This document shows positions 8,252 to 17,627 of a DNA stretch of 31,750 bases, piece by piece. A program made the translations under genes and the position numbers. This DNA is from CAZQIC01 sp964593555 (lineage in GTDB: Bacteria; Bacteroidota; Bacteroidia; JAFLBG01): contig CAZQIC010000044.1 in assembly GCA_964593555.1 (NCBI GenBank), positions 1 to 31,750 on the forward strand, read 5' to 3'. Below the pieces are notes generated by a model, which was given only the letters and a program-made list of their open reading frames with translations, did no database searches and had not been told where the DNA came from. Within the stretch, counting starts at the first letter, position 1. Each line of letters begins with the position of its first letter.

Positions 8252-11200
8252 TTATCGCATTATAGTTAATGGACCTGTATATGCATCCGGGAATTCCGGA
8301 CTGTTTAAATTAATAATATAATAATATGTTCCAACCGGCAATGGTTTGCCATCATATGTTCCGTCAAATTGCGTGGTATAGCCAACCGATCTGAACAGTA
8401 ATTCACCCCATCTGTTATAGACTTCAACAAGAGCTTCCGGGAATTTATAAATATTGTCGATTATCCAAACATCATTTTTGCCATCGCCGTTAGGAGAAAT
8501 ACCATTCGGGAAAACAATTTTCGGAAGTACAGTTACTCTCACAGTATCAGTAGAAGAACATCCGTTACTATTGGTTACTGTTACGGTATAAGTTGTTGTT
8601 ACGGTAGGATTAGCAACAGGGTTAGCTGCGGCAGTATCTGTTAAGCCTGCAGGTGGAGTCCAATGTATTGTTGATCCCGCAGGGCCTGTAGGTGATCCTC
8701 CGAGCGTTGCACTTGTATTCGTGAAAATGATGGCATCATTACCCGCATCTGCTGATGGTAAAGAAAGTGAAGTAACAACAACATAATCTGTATCGGTACA
8801 CATACCGTTGTAAGCAACAAGCATGTAAGTATTTGTTCCAACAAATGGTTTTACTGTTACTACGAGGTGCGTGTCCAGCTCAACTATAGCAGGCAACCTG
8901 TACCATTTGAATGAAGTACCAATGCTTCCTGTTCCTTTAATAATTGCTGAGTCTCCTTCGCAGAATGTTGTATCGGTTCCCGCGATAGCATCAACAATAA
9001 GTGTTGAACCAACCACAATGCTATCAGTTCCGGTACAGCCATTAGCATCAGTAACTAATAACGAATATGTTCCGGGACCAATATTCACCAGGTCTTCAGA
9101 TGTCGCTACAGATCCCGCAACCCACTGATATGTATATGGTGCTGTTCCACCGGCAACAGTAACATTTATTGAGCCATCTGTACTGTTACTGCAAGATGCA
9201 TCAATGACCGAATTAGAAATTGCCAATGGCGACGGCTGAGTTAGTACTGCATTTTGAATTGCTGTACAACCATTATTATCGCTCAAGGTAATAGTATATG
9301 TTCCTGCACAAAGATTCGATGCGCTTGAAGTAGTTGCTCCTGTGTTCCAGCTAAATGTATATGGAGAAGTTCCTCCAAATGGAATTGTTATAATGGCTCC
9401 ATTGCAATCTCCGTTACACAATGGCAGAGTAGTTACAGGAAGATTGTAAACCAACTGCGATGGTTCTGCGATGCTTACGGTTCCTATTGTTACACAAAGA
9501 TTGAAGTCAGTTACTTCTACATAATAATTCCCTGCACATAGCGAACTCACATCGGATGTAGTTTGACCAAGGTTCCATGAATAGCTGAATGGTGAATTGC
9601 CTGTCGCTGTTGTCAGTACAACTCCATCGCATGATCCGTTACATTTTGCATCGGTAACTGTAAAAGTAATTGCCGGACCAGTAGGATTGCTTATTGGTAT
9701 GTTGAATGTCTGGCCGCCGCAACCGCTCGCATCATTTATAGTAACAGTATACATACCAACACATAAACCGGTAACTGACGATGTTGTTTCTCCGCCCGAC
9801 CATGCAAAGGTATAAGGCAATGTTCCGCCGGTAGGATTCAAGGTGATTGAACCATCACACAATCCGCAGGTTGCGCCAACCACATTCTGATTAATTATAA
9901 ATTGAGCAGGCTCGTCTATTGTAAGCGATGTTGTTCTCACACATGAATTGCTGTCTTGTATCTGAATAAAATAAGTACCGCCGCATAAACTGCTAAGTGC
10001 ATTTGTTGTTTGTCCGCCAAAAAGCCATAAGTAAGAATAAGGTGTTGAACCTCCAATTGGAGTTATACTTGCAGTTCCGTCACAAACTCCAAAACATGAA
10101 ACACTTGTTGTAATAATTGTTTCTCCTGTAGGTCCTCCGATATTGCTGATCGCAAGAGTCAACGAATTTGTACATCCCACCTGATCTGTTACAATTACAC
10201 TATAAACAGACGGACATAATCCTGTTGCAAGAGTGGTTGTTTGACCATTGTTCCAAGAATAATTATATGGGAACGATCCGCCAAGTGCAAGTACTGTAGC
10301 AGTACCATTGCAGCCTGTATTACAAACCGGGCTAACAACTATCGGTGGATTAAACGTAATTGCTGACGGTTCTGAAATTGTATATGTCGCGATAGTAACA
10401 CAAAGCGCTGCATCAGTTACTTTAACAAAATAACTACCGGCACATAATCCATTTATTGCAGGTGTTACCTGGCCAGTATTCCATGAGTATACATAAGGAC
10501 CTAAACCTCCCGAAACATTTGCTGTTGCTGTACCATCACAAGATCCGTTACAAATAACATCTGTTGTTACAATACCAACTGTTGGACCAGTAGGATTACT
10601 TATAGGAATCTGGAATTGCTGGCTACAAGATGAATTATCAGATACACTTACTGTATACATTCCCGGGCAAAGGCCGGTTATAGCTGAAGTTGTTTCTCCA
10701 CCGGGAGACCAAACAAAAGTATATGGAGACGATCCACCAGAAGGGCTCAATGTTATTGATCCATCACACAATCCACAAGTTGCATCCACAACTACCTGGC
10801 CCGTGCTAAACGGAAGCGGCTCAGCAATAACAACAGATGCTGTTCTTATACAACCATTGCTATCTGACATTTGCACAAAGTAAGTACCTCCGCATAAGCC
10901 AGTAAGTGAATTGGCAGTCTGTCCTGTTGCTAACCATAAATACGAGTACGGAGATGTACCACCGATCGCGGTTATACTTGCAGTACCATTACAGTTTCCG
11001 TTACAATCAACACTTGTTGTGATAATACTTTCCCCTGTTGGACCTCCGGCGTTATTTATTACCTGGATCAATGAACTTGTACAGCCATTACTATCGGTCA
11101 CCAGCACATTGTATATCGAGGCACAAAGTCCTGTCGCAACAGAAGTTGTTTGACCATCGCTCCAACCATAAGTGAATGGTGTTGTTCCTCCTGTAGGTGT

Positions 11201-14200
11201 TAGTGTAACCTGGCCATTGCAAAGACCGCAGGTAGCATCAATAACAGCCGGATTAAGTGCGATAACAGCCGGTTCTGATATGGTAACTGTTTGTGTTCCC
11301 ACACAACCATTAACATCGTTTACACTAATTGTGTATGTGCCCGCACATAACCCTGTAGCAATAGAATCACTCTGCAACATTGGATCGTTCCATAAATAGG
11401 TATAAGGACCAAGCCCTCCTGAAACAATAACCGCTGCTTTTCCATTACAACCTCCGTTACAGGAAACATTTGTTGAAGCAGTAAGTGTTACAGATACAAT
11501 TGTATTTTGCCCAACCGTTGGATTCTCAACTAACGAACATCCTAATGAATCTGTTATAGTGATCGTATAAGCTCCGGCACATATTGAAGTAATGCTTGTC
11601 GTTGTTTCTCCACCCGGCATCCATGAATAAGTAAACGGCCCGGACCCTCCTGTTGGTGCAACACTTAACGCTCCATCACAAATTCCATTACATGTTGCAT
11701 TAGTTAAAACAGAATTAGAAATTATAGCAGGCGGCTCATTGATCGTATCCTGCACAAATCTTATACAAGAATTAGCATCCTTCACTTCTAAAATGTAAAC
11801 ACCGGCACACATTCCTGTTAAGGAGTTTGTTGTTTGTCCTCCCGGAGTCCATGAATAGGTGTATGGCATCGTTCCTCCAATAGGAACAACAAGGGAAGTC
11901 CCGTTACAAGCACCATTACAAGTTACATCTGTGTTGGTAATTGTTTCACCTGTAGGGCCGCCGGTATTGCTTAGTGGTATTAAAAATTGTGCTGAACATG
12001 AAAGAGAATCCTGAACAGTAACAGTATATAATCCTGCGCATAAACCGGTTAAGTTAGATAAGGTACTGGATACAGGGCTCCATGCAAATGTGTAGGTAGA
12101 TCCTGTTCCGCCAGAAGGAGTAACATCTATCGAACCATTGCATATTCCGCAATTAGCGCCTGCAACAGCACTAAGTATTGTTATTGGAGTCGGATCAGAT
12201 ACAGTTATTGCTTTTTCATCCGTACATGCATTGGCATCGGTCACTAAAACAGTGTATGTTCCTGCACACAATCCGCTTATCGAAGAAGTTGTTGCATTTC
12301 CCGGAGACCACAAATAAGTATATGGTCCGTTGCCGCCAATCGGAGATGCAGAAGCCACCCCGTTGCATGCACCAATACAGGAAGTTGAAGAAGAGCTTGC
12401 GGCAGCTTGCAATACATTTGGTTCGGCTATCGTAGCAGATTGGTTCCCTGTACATAAATTAGCATCAGTAACTAAAAGAGTATATGTAGCGGCACAAAGC
12501 GAAGAAATTCCCGTTGTTGTTTCACCGCCCGGTGACCATGCATAAGTATAAGGCCCGGTTCCTCCCGTTAAATTTGTTCCGATTGTGCCATTGCATGTAC
12601 CATTACAAGTAACGCTTGTTGTGGTAAAACCAAAGCTGAATGCGACAGGTTCAGTAATAGAAATTGTATTGGTTACAATACAACCATTCATATCCGTAAC
12701 AACCGCGGAATAGGTTGCTGCACAAAGTGAACTCATAGAAGCTGTTGTCTGGCCAATCGGATTCCATGAGTAAGAATATGGCGATGTTCCTCCTGATGCA
12801 CTAACCATTGTGGTTCCATCGCAAAGCGAATTACATGAAATATTTGTACCTGTTACTGTTGATGTTAATATTGCAGGTTCGGCGATAGTCAAAGTGCCCG
12901 TTATTGTACAGGTATTTGCATCTTGCACATTTAATGTATAAGTGCCGGGGGAAAGATTCGTGACAGTGCTGATTATTTCTCCTCCTGGCAGCCATGCATA
13001 GGTGTATGGTGTTGAGCCTCCCGAAACATTCGCTACCGCTCCTCCATTATTAAATCCGTTACAGGATACATCATTACCTGTAATAGTCATTGTAAGTACA
13101 GCAGGCTCTGTCACCGTTACTGTTTGAGTAGTGAGACATGAATTGGCATCTGTTATATCTATCGTGTAGGTTTGAGCACACAAACCTGTTCTTGAAGAAG
13201 TAGTTTGTCCGCCCGGTGACCATGCATAAGTGTAAGGGGCATTCCCTCCTGCAACAGAAACAGAAACACTTCCATCACAAGCACCTCCGCAGGAAACATT
13301 TGCAACAGTATTAGTTGTTGAAATGATTGCGGGTTCGGTAATATTTATTGCAACAAGAGTAACACAACCAAAATTATCCGTTATACTAACATTATATGTT
13401 CCCGCACATAATGAACTTACAGCAGTTGTTGTTTCTCCGGCAGGGTTCCACAAATATGCATAAGGGGAACTACCGGCAGTTACTGATACTGTTCCAACAC
13501 CATTACAGGCTCCAAAACAATTTACATTAACCTGTGTGCTGGAAACTGTCGGGCCGGAAGGGTTGCTAACATTGGCCGTTGTGGCACTTGTACAACCAGC
13601 AGCATCCGTTATCGTCACGGTATAAGTGCCTGCAAAAAGATTTGTAATATTTTGTGTTATCTCGCCGCCTGGAGCCCATACAAATGAGAAGCCTCCGACT
13701 CCTCCGGTTGGCGCAAGAGTAATTCCACCATCGTTCGTTAAACACGTCGCATTGGAAACACTTGGATTAGCAGCTATTATAGGAGCCTCAGTTATTGTAA
13801 CCGTCTCCGTGGTGACACAACTATTTGCATCACGTAAAGTGACCGTATATGTGCCTGCACATAATCCAGTTAAAGAAGACGTTGTTTGATTTCCTGGCAG
13901 CCACGCATAAGTGTATGGCATTGTTCCTCCCGCTGGTGTTGCAGTTACTGATCCATCACATACTCCGTTACAGGAAGCATTCGAAGCAGTTAAAGTAAGT
14001 GTAAGTGCGGCTGGCTCTGTAAGCGTAATAGTTCCTGTATTAAAACAACCAAGTGAATCAAGTACAGTTACACTATAAGCACCCGCACAAAGCCCGGTAA
14101 TTGTTTGAGTTGTTTCCAAACCCGGTGACCAGTTATATGTGTAAGGGTTATTTCCGCCGGAAGGATTTGCAACTGCGATACCATCGCATGATCCGAAACA

Positions 14201-17200
14201 GGAAACGTTAGGTGATGAGAATGTAATGGCAATGTTTACCGTTTGTGCAATGTTTGCAGTGTTGGTCGCAGTACATCCTCTTGAATCTGTAACAAGAACA
14301 GAATAAGTTCCTATACACAAATTAGATGCAGTGGCTGTTGTCTGACCATCAGACCACAAGTAAGTATATGGTGCTGTTCCTCCTGTGGGACTTACATTTG
14401 CGGATCCGGCACAGGAAGAACATGTATTAACTATGGCCCCTAACACGGCATTAAGAAGTGCAGGCTGCGTTATTGTAACAGGTTGATTTGACTGACAAAG
14501 ATTTGCATCTGTAACCACAACATTATACGCACCAGCGCACAAACCGGAAACAGATTGGGTTGTTGAACCACCAGTTGACCATACGTATGAATAAGGGCTG
14601 GTGCCGCCGCTCGGATTAGATGTAACTACTCCGTCACAAAGACCGGAACAGGAAACATTTGTTGCAGAAGGATTGGCACTAAGTACAACAGGTTCTGTTA
14701 TCGTAACAGAATTTGTAACAAGACAGCTATTGGCATCGGTTAATGAAAAAGTATAGGTTCCATCACACAAACCTGTAACTGATGAGGTGGTTTGTGCGCC
14801 TGGATTCCATCTATAAGTATATGGCATTGTTCCGCCTCCTGCTAAAACCGAAGCAGTTCCATCACATACATTGTTACAAGTAGTATTGGTTTGAGATGGA
14901 GTTCCTGTTAATGCAGTCGGCTGAACTATAGTTACAGTTTGTGTTCCAGTACAACCGTTTGCATCTCTCACCGTTACTGAAAAACTGCCGGCGCATAGTC
15001 CCGTAATTGTTGCTTTGGTAGACGCATTGTTCCACAAATATGTATATGGCGCTGTACCACCCGCCGGGCTGGCAGCTGCCGCACCGGAACAAACTCCGTT
15101 ACAGGTAAGTGAAGTAGAGGTTATACCAACAGTTAACGCAACCGGCTGAGTAATTGTTACTGTTCTTGTTAACACACATGCATTTGCATCCCTTATTGTA
15201 CAAGTATACGTTCCGGCACATAACCCTGTAACCATCTGTGATGTTGCTCCTCCCGGCACCCAGGCATAAGTGTATGGTGCTGTTCCGCCTGCTGGTGTAA
15301 CACTTGCTGTTCCAATACAACTTCCATTACAAAAAAGATCCGTTTTTGCAGTCCCGGCAGATAAGGCAACTGGCTGCGTAATGGATACCGAACCCGTGGC
15401 AACACAACCATTACCATCAGTAACAGTAGCATTATATACTCCAACACATTTACCGGTAATCGATGCGGTTGTCGCACTTAGTGAGCTCCACAAATATGTG
15501 TAAGCAGGTGTTCCTCCTGTTGGGGTTGAAGTAGCTGTTCCATCACACGAACCATTACAGGTTATGTTTGTATTTGTTAAGCCCGCTGCAAGTATAGGAG
15601 GCTCAGTTATTGTAATTGTTCCGGTAGCAACACAAAGTTTAGAATCTGTTACCGTAACAGTAAAGCTTGTCGCGCAAAGACCAGTCGCAATTGCTGTGGT
15701 TGCACCTGTGGACCAGGCATAAGTATATGGCGATGTTCCTCCTGCGGCATTTGCATTCGCTTTTCCTGTGCATAAACCAAAACATGTTACGTTAGTGGCT
15801 GTTGGAACTGAAGTGAGTGCAGAAGGTTCTGTAATAAGTATTGTTTGCGTTAGCGTACACCCCCTTGTGTCATTCACAAGAACCGTATAAGTATTGGGAC
15901 ATAATCCGGTAACCGATGAAGTAGCCTGTCCACCCGGAGACCAGGCATACGTATATGGAGAAGTTCCTCCACTGGGAGTAACACCAGCTGTAGCGTTGCA
16001 CAATCCACCGCAGGTAACATTCATAGAAGATGTGGTTACCGCTAGTACTGCAGGCTGTGTAATGCTGGTGGTATAAGTAGTTACACAATTATTTTTATCA
16101 GTTACAGTAGCAGTATAAACACCCACACAAAGACTTGAAATCCCAGTTGTGGTTGCGGTGGTTGACCAGGAGTAAGTATATGGCGTAGATCCACCAGAGG
16201 GGGCAACACTTGCTATCCCATCACATAAACCGTTACATGAAATATTTGTTGAGGAGCCATTCGCGATTAGTGGATTTGGCTGAGTAATAGCCGTCGCACG
16301 ACTGGTAGTACACAAATTCGCATCTGTTACAACAAGCGTGTATGTAGTTGCACACAAACCTGTAGCCTGGCTCGTTGTTTGTCCTCCTGGAGACCAGGCA
16401 TATGAATATGGAGGCGTGCCGGGAGCTATAACCGGTGTGCTTTTTCCATCACACACACCGGAACAAGAAACATTTACATTGTTGAAGCCTACAATTGTAA
16501 GTAAACCTGGTCCTGTAACATTTGCACTGTTTGATACAGCAATTTCGCCACCATTGCCATCATCTGTAACTATGCAATAATAATTATCTACACACAGACC
16601 AGTTATAGTGGCTGTTGTTTGAGTAGATGTTACCCATTGATAAGAATATGGCCCAACCCCTCCGGAAACGGAAACGGTTGCAGTTCCATCACAGCGTCCA
16701 TTACATGTTACAGGAGTTACTGTTACCGTAGCAACATGAGATAATAGCTGCTGACCATGATCAATAGTTATTTTACTATATGCTAAATCATTGCCTAGTT
16801 TTAAGTCTGTACTGGTATTTTTTTTGAATGTTATTTGCGAAGTGCCGGCGTTAAAATCTAAATTTTTTGTATCACTGAAATCCCACGTGCCACTCACTTT
16901 TACTTTTGAGCTACCTAATGAAAGACTTCTTTGATTGCTTCCGCTGCCAATAAAAGAACCGCATACTAAGTTTTTACCATTGGTGATAAATGTTCCTTTT
17001 TCCAGAGAAATTTTTGCCGCATTAATGCCATCAGTGAGTGTCCAAGAACCGGAACCGTTAAATTTTATTTCGCCTTTAAATGATTTGCCTGCAGAAGTTA
17101 TAGAGCACGGTTGTGACGAAGTAAACTCAATAGTCCCATCAAGATTATTAACCACATTGGATGCAAAAGTTAAGGAGCCGCCAATAGAGATTTTTACATT

Positions 17201-17500
17201 TTTGGGAGCAGAAAAAATAGTGCCGGGTTGAACTTTCCCCCAGGTAAGATCTTTGCAATTAGCATCAGCAATTATTTTAACAGTTTGATTGGGGGCAGTA
17301 AACGATTGGGCATCGAAAATAACATTATCAACTACAGAAGGAATAGCGTTAGCAGATTTCCCGCCTGAGTTGTTAGACCAATGCTTCGTATCATTCCATT
17401 CTCCACTACCTCCTACCCAATACAAATTCACCCCAAACGCGTGAGAAACACCGATACTAAGTAATGCTGATAAAAAGAGTAAACGTATTATTCTATACAC
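8252..17500 (-). CDS. Giant Cys-rich SprB-repeat adhesin with T9SS type B C-terminal domain
   Basis: This is a cell-surface adhesin of about 3082 residues, related in architecture to the gliding adhesin SprB. I propose a GTG start at 17500, giving VYRIIRLLFLSALLS as signal peptide. The frame is open up to an ATG at 17683, but that start would overlap the heme A synthase gene and bury the signal peptide. After YWVGGSGEWNDTKHWS comes a region of about 230 residues of repetitive beta structure. Then follow 34 modules of about 75 residues (roughly residues 260-2840), each like TCNGxCDG...GGTxPYTYxW...TGLCAGTYxVxVTDANGC...TITEP. Next come two Ig/PKD-like domains (TDTTFCEGDSAII; GSTIHWTPPAGLTD). 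The protein ends in a gliding-motility-associated CTD with FPNGISPNGDGKNDVW, VEVYNRWGELLF and the terminal PLTIMR. Nearly every module has four cysteines. The SprF-like gene follows after 3 bases. Adhesion or gliding is inferred; no other gliding gene is in the window. Confidence 0.92.
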   Translation of the reverse strand: MYRIIRLLFLSALLSIGVSHAFGVNLYWVGGSGEWNDTKHWSNNSGGKSANAIPSVVDNVIFDAQSFTAPNQTVKIIADANCKDLTWGKVQPGTIFSAPKNVKISIGGSLTFASNVVNNLDGTIEFTSSQPCSITSAGKSFKGEIKFNGSGSWTLTDGINAAKISLEKGTFITNGKNLVCGSFIGSGSNQRSLSLGSSKVKVSGTWDFSDTKNLDFNAGTSQITFKKNTSTDLKLGNDLAYSKITIDHGQQLLSHVATVTVTPVTCNGRCDGTATVSVSGGVGPYSYQWVTSTQTTATITGLCVDNYYCIVTDDGNGGEIAVSNSANVTGPGLLTIVGFNNVNVSCSGVCDGKSTPVIAPGTPPYSYAWSPGGQTTSQATGLCATTYTLVVTDANLCTTSRATAITQPNPLIANGSSTNISCNGLCDGIASVAPSGGSTPYTYSWSTTATTTGISSLCVGVYTATVTDKNNCVTTYTTSITQPAVLAVTTSSMNVTCGGLCNATAGVTPSGGTSPYTYAWSPGGQATSSVTGLCPNTYTVLVNDTRGCTLTQTILITEPSALTSVPTATNVTCFGLCTGKANANAAGGTSPYTYAWSTGATTAIATGLCATSFTVTVTDSKLCVATGTITITEPPILAAGLTNTNITCNGSCDGTATSTPTGGTPAYTYLWSSLSATTASITGKCVGVYNATVTDGNGCVATGSVSITQPVALSAGTAKTDLFCNGSCIGTASVTPAGGTAPYTYAWVPGGATSQMVTGLCAGTYTCTIRDANACVLTRTVTITQPVALTVGITSTSLTCNGVCSGAAAASPAGGTAPYTYLWNNASTKATITGLCAGSFSVTVRDANGCTGTQTVTIVQPTALTGTPSQTNTTCNNVCDGTASVLAGGGTMPYTYRWNPGAQTTSSVTGLCDGTYTFSLTDANSCLVTNSVTITEPVVLSANPSATNVSCSGLCDGVVTSNPSGGTSPYSYVWSTGGSTTQSVSGLCAGAYNVVVTDANLCQSNQPVTITQPALLNAVLGAIVNTCSSCAGSANVSPTGGTAPYTYLWSDGQTTATASNLCIGTYSVLVTDSRGCTATNTANIAQTVNIAITFSSPNVSCFGSCDGIAVANPSGGNNPYTYNWSPGLETTQTITGLCAGAYSVTVLDSLGCFNTGTITLTEPAALTLTLTASNASCNGVCDGSVTATPAGGTMPYTYAWLPGNQTTSSLTGLCAGTYTVTLRDANSCVTTETVTITEAPIIAANPSVSNATCLTNDGGITLAPTGGVGGFSFVWAPGGEITQNITNLFAGTYTVTITDAAGCTSATTANVSNPSGPTVSSTQVNVNCFGACNGVGTVSVTAGSSPYAYLWNPAGETTTAVSSLCAGTYNVSITDNFGCVTLVAINITEPAIISTTNTVANVSCGGACDGSVSVSVAGGNAPYTYAWSPGGQTTSSRTGLCAQTYTIDITDANSCLTTQTVTVTEPAVLTMTITGNDVSCNGFNNGGAVANVSGGSTPYTYAWLPGGEIISTVTNLSPGTYTLNVQDANTCTITGTLTIAEPAILTSTVTGTNISCNSLCDGTTMVSASGGTSPYSYSWNPIGQTTASMSSLCAATYSAVVTDMNGCIVTNTISITEPVAFSFGFTTTSVTCNGTCNGTIGTNLTGGTGPYTYAWSPGGETTTGISSLCAATYTLLVTDANLCTGNQSATIAEPNVLQAAASSSSTSCIGACNGVASASPIGGNGPYTYLWSPGNATTSSISGLCAGTYTVLVTDANACTDEKAITVSDPTPITILSAVAGANCGICNGSIDVTPSGGTGSTYTFAWSPVSSTLSNLTGLCAGLYTVTVQDSLSCSAQFLIPLSNTGGPTGETITNTDVTCNGACNGTSLVVPIGGTMPYTYSWTPGGQTTNSLTGMCAGVYILEVKDANSCIRFVQDTINEPPAIISNSVLTNATCNGICDGALSVAPTGGSGPFTYSWMPGGETTTSITSICAGAYTITITDSLGCSLVENPTVGQNTIVSVTLTASTNVSCNGGCNGKAAVIVSGGLGPYTYLWNDPMLQSDSIATGLCAGTYTISVNDVNGCVGTQTVTISEPAVIALNPAVIDATCGLCNGQVTLTPTGGTTPFTYGWSDGQTTSVATGLCASIYNVLVTDSNGCTSSLIQVINNAGGPTGESIITTSVDCNGNCNGTASITAIGGTSPYSYLWLATGQTANSLTGLCGGTYFVQMSDSNGCIRTASVVIAEPLPFSTGQVVVDATCGLCDGSITLSPSGGSSPYTFVWSPGGETTSAITGLCPGMYTVSVSDNSSCSQQFQIPISNPTGPTVGIVTTDVICNGSCDGTATANVSGGLGPYVYSWNTGQVTPAINGLCAGSYFVKVTDAALCVTIATYTISEPSAITFNPPIVVSPVCNTGCNGTATVLALGGSFPYNYSWNNGQTTTLATGLCPSVYSVIVTDQVGCTNSLTLAISNIGGPTGETIITTSVSCFGVCDGTASITPIGGSTPYSYLWLFGGQTTNALSSLCGGTYFIQIQDSNSCVRTTSLTIDEPAQFIINQNVVGATCGLCDGSITLNPTGGTLPYTFAWSGGETTSSVTGLCVGMYTVTINDASGCGGQTFNIPISNPTGPAITFTVTDAKCNGSCDGVVLTTATGNSPFSYSWNLGQTTSDVSSLCAGNYYVEVTDFNLCVTIGTVSIAEPSQLVYNLPVTTLPLCNGDCNGAIITIPFGGTSPYTFSWNTGATTSSASNLCAGTYTITLSDNNGCTAIQNAVLTQPSPLAISNSVIDASCSNSTDGSINVTVAGGTAPYTYQWVAGSVATSEDLVNIGPGTYSLLVTDANGCTGTDSIVVGSTLIVDAIAGTDTTFCEGDSAIIKGTGSIGTSFKWYRLPAIVELDTHLVVTVKPFVGTNTYMLVAYNGMCTDTDYVVVTSLSLPSADAGNDAIIFTNTSATLGGSPTGPAGSTIHWTPPAGLTDTAAANPVANPTVTTTYTVTVTNSNGCSSTDTVRVTVLPKIVFPNGISPNGDGKNDVWIIDNIYKFPEALVEVYNRWGELLFRSVGYTTQFDGTYDGKPLPVGTYYYIINLNSPEFPDAYTGPLTIMR
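8985..16725 (-). repeat. Array of 34 SprB-type modules within the adhesin gene
   Basis: I aligned the translated modules by eye and counted 34 copies of about 74-78 residues (about 225-230 bases each), running from first cysteine to first cysteine. Conserved points are an N-terminal Cys pair (CNGxC, or CxxC in modules 11, 21, 25, 27 and 31), DG, GG, PYTYxW, GLC, GTY, and DxxxC near the end. The modules are diverged at DNA level, so this is an old coding repeat rather than a recent slippage product. The outer limits are approximate to within about 30 bases. Confidence 0.85.
9190..11930 (-). repeat. Higher-order repeat: three tandem 4-module blocks of about 909-916 bases
   Basis: Modules 22-25, 26-29 and 30-33 form three successive blocks. 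The linker GGPTGE(T/S)I occurs only before modules 22, 26 and 30. Short CxxC modules (ATCGLCDG type) recur inside the blocks, and the same order of module subtypes returns every four modules. The DNA of the block start recurs near 10102, 11011 and 11927. I infer block duplication by unequal recombination in this half of the gene. Confidence 0.7.
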
Positions 17501-17592
17501 AATTATTAAATTGTCCTTTGTTTTACGAATAGAATTTAACCCAGTTACACGACCTTCTTTTAAGAATGGAAATATAACTGTTGAAAACTTGT

Positions 17593-17624
17593 TAAAAGTA
17601 CGATTTAAACTGTAAAAAAACCAA
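17593..17624 (-). promoter_or_regulatory. Putative Bacteroidota-type promoter of the adhesin-SprF unit
   Basis: On the minus strand, TTG (17624-17622) is followed after 21 bases by TACTTTTA (17600-17593), close to the TAnnTTTG -7 form. It lies just past the end of the heme A synthase gene. It would give a leader of about 85 bases to the GTG at 17500. Such AT-rich matches arise by chance, so confidence is low. Confidence 0.35.
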
Positions 17625-17627
17625 TTT

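Noticed and set aside
8871..16580. Many plus-strand open frames of 60-98 codons across the adhesin gene
   Set aside because: They are antisense shadows of the SprB modules, recurring at module spacing, with repetitive Pro/Val-rich translations and no gene-like features.
8985..16725. CRISPR-like periodic repeat
   Set aside because: The period of about 227 bases, the coding continuity and the diverged repeats show a protein-domain array, not short identical repeats with spacers.
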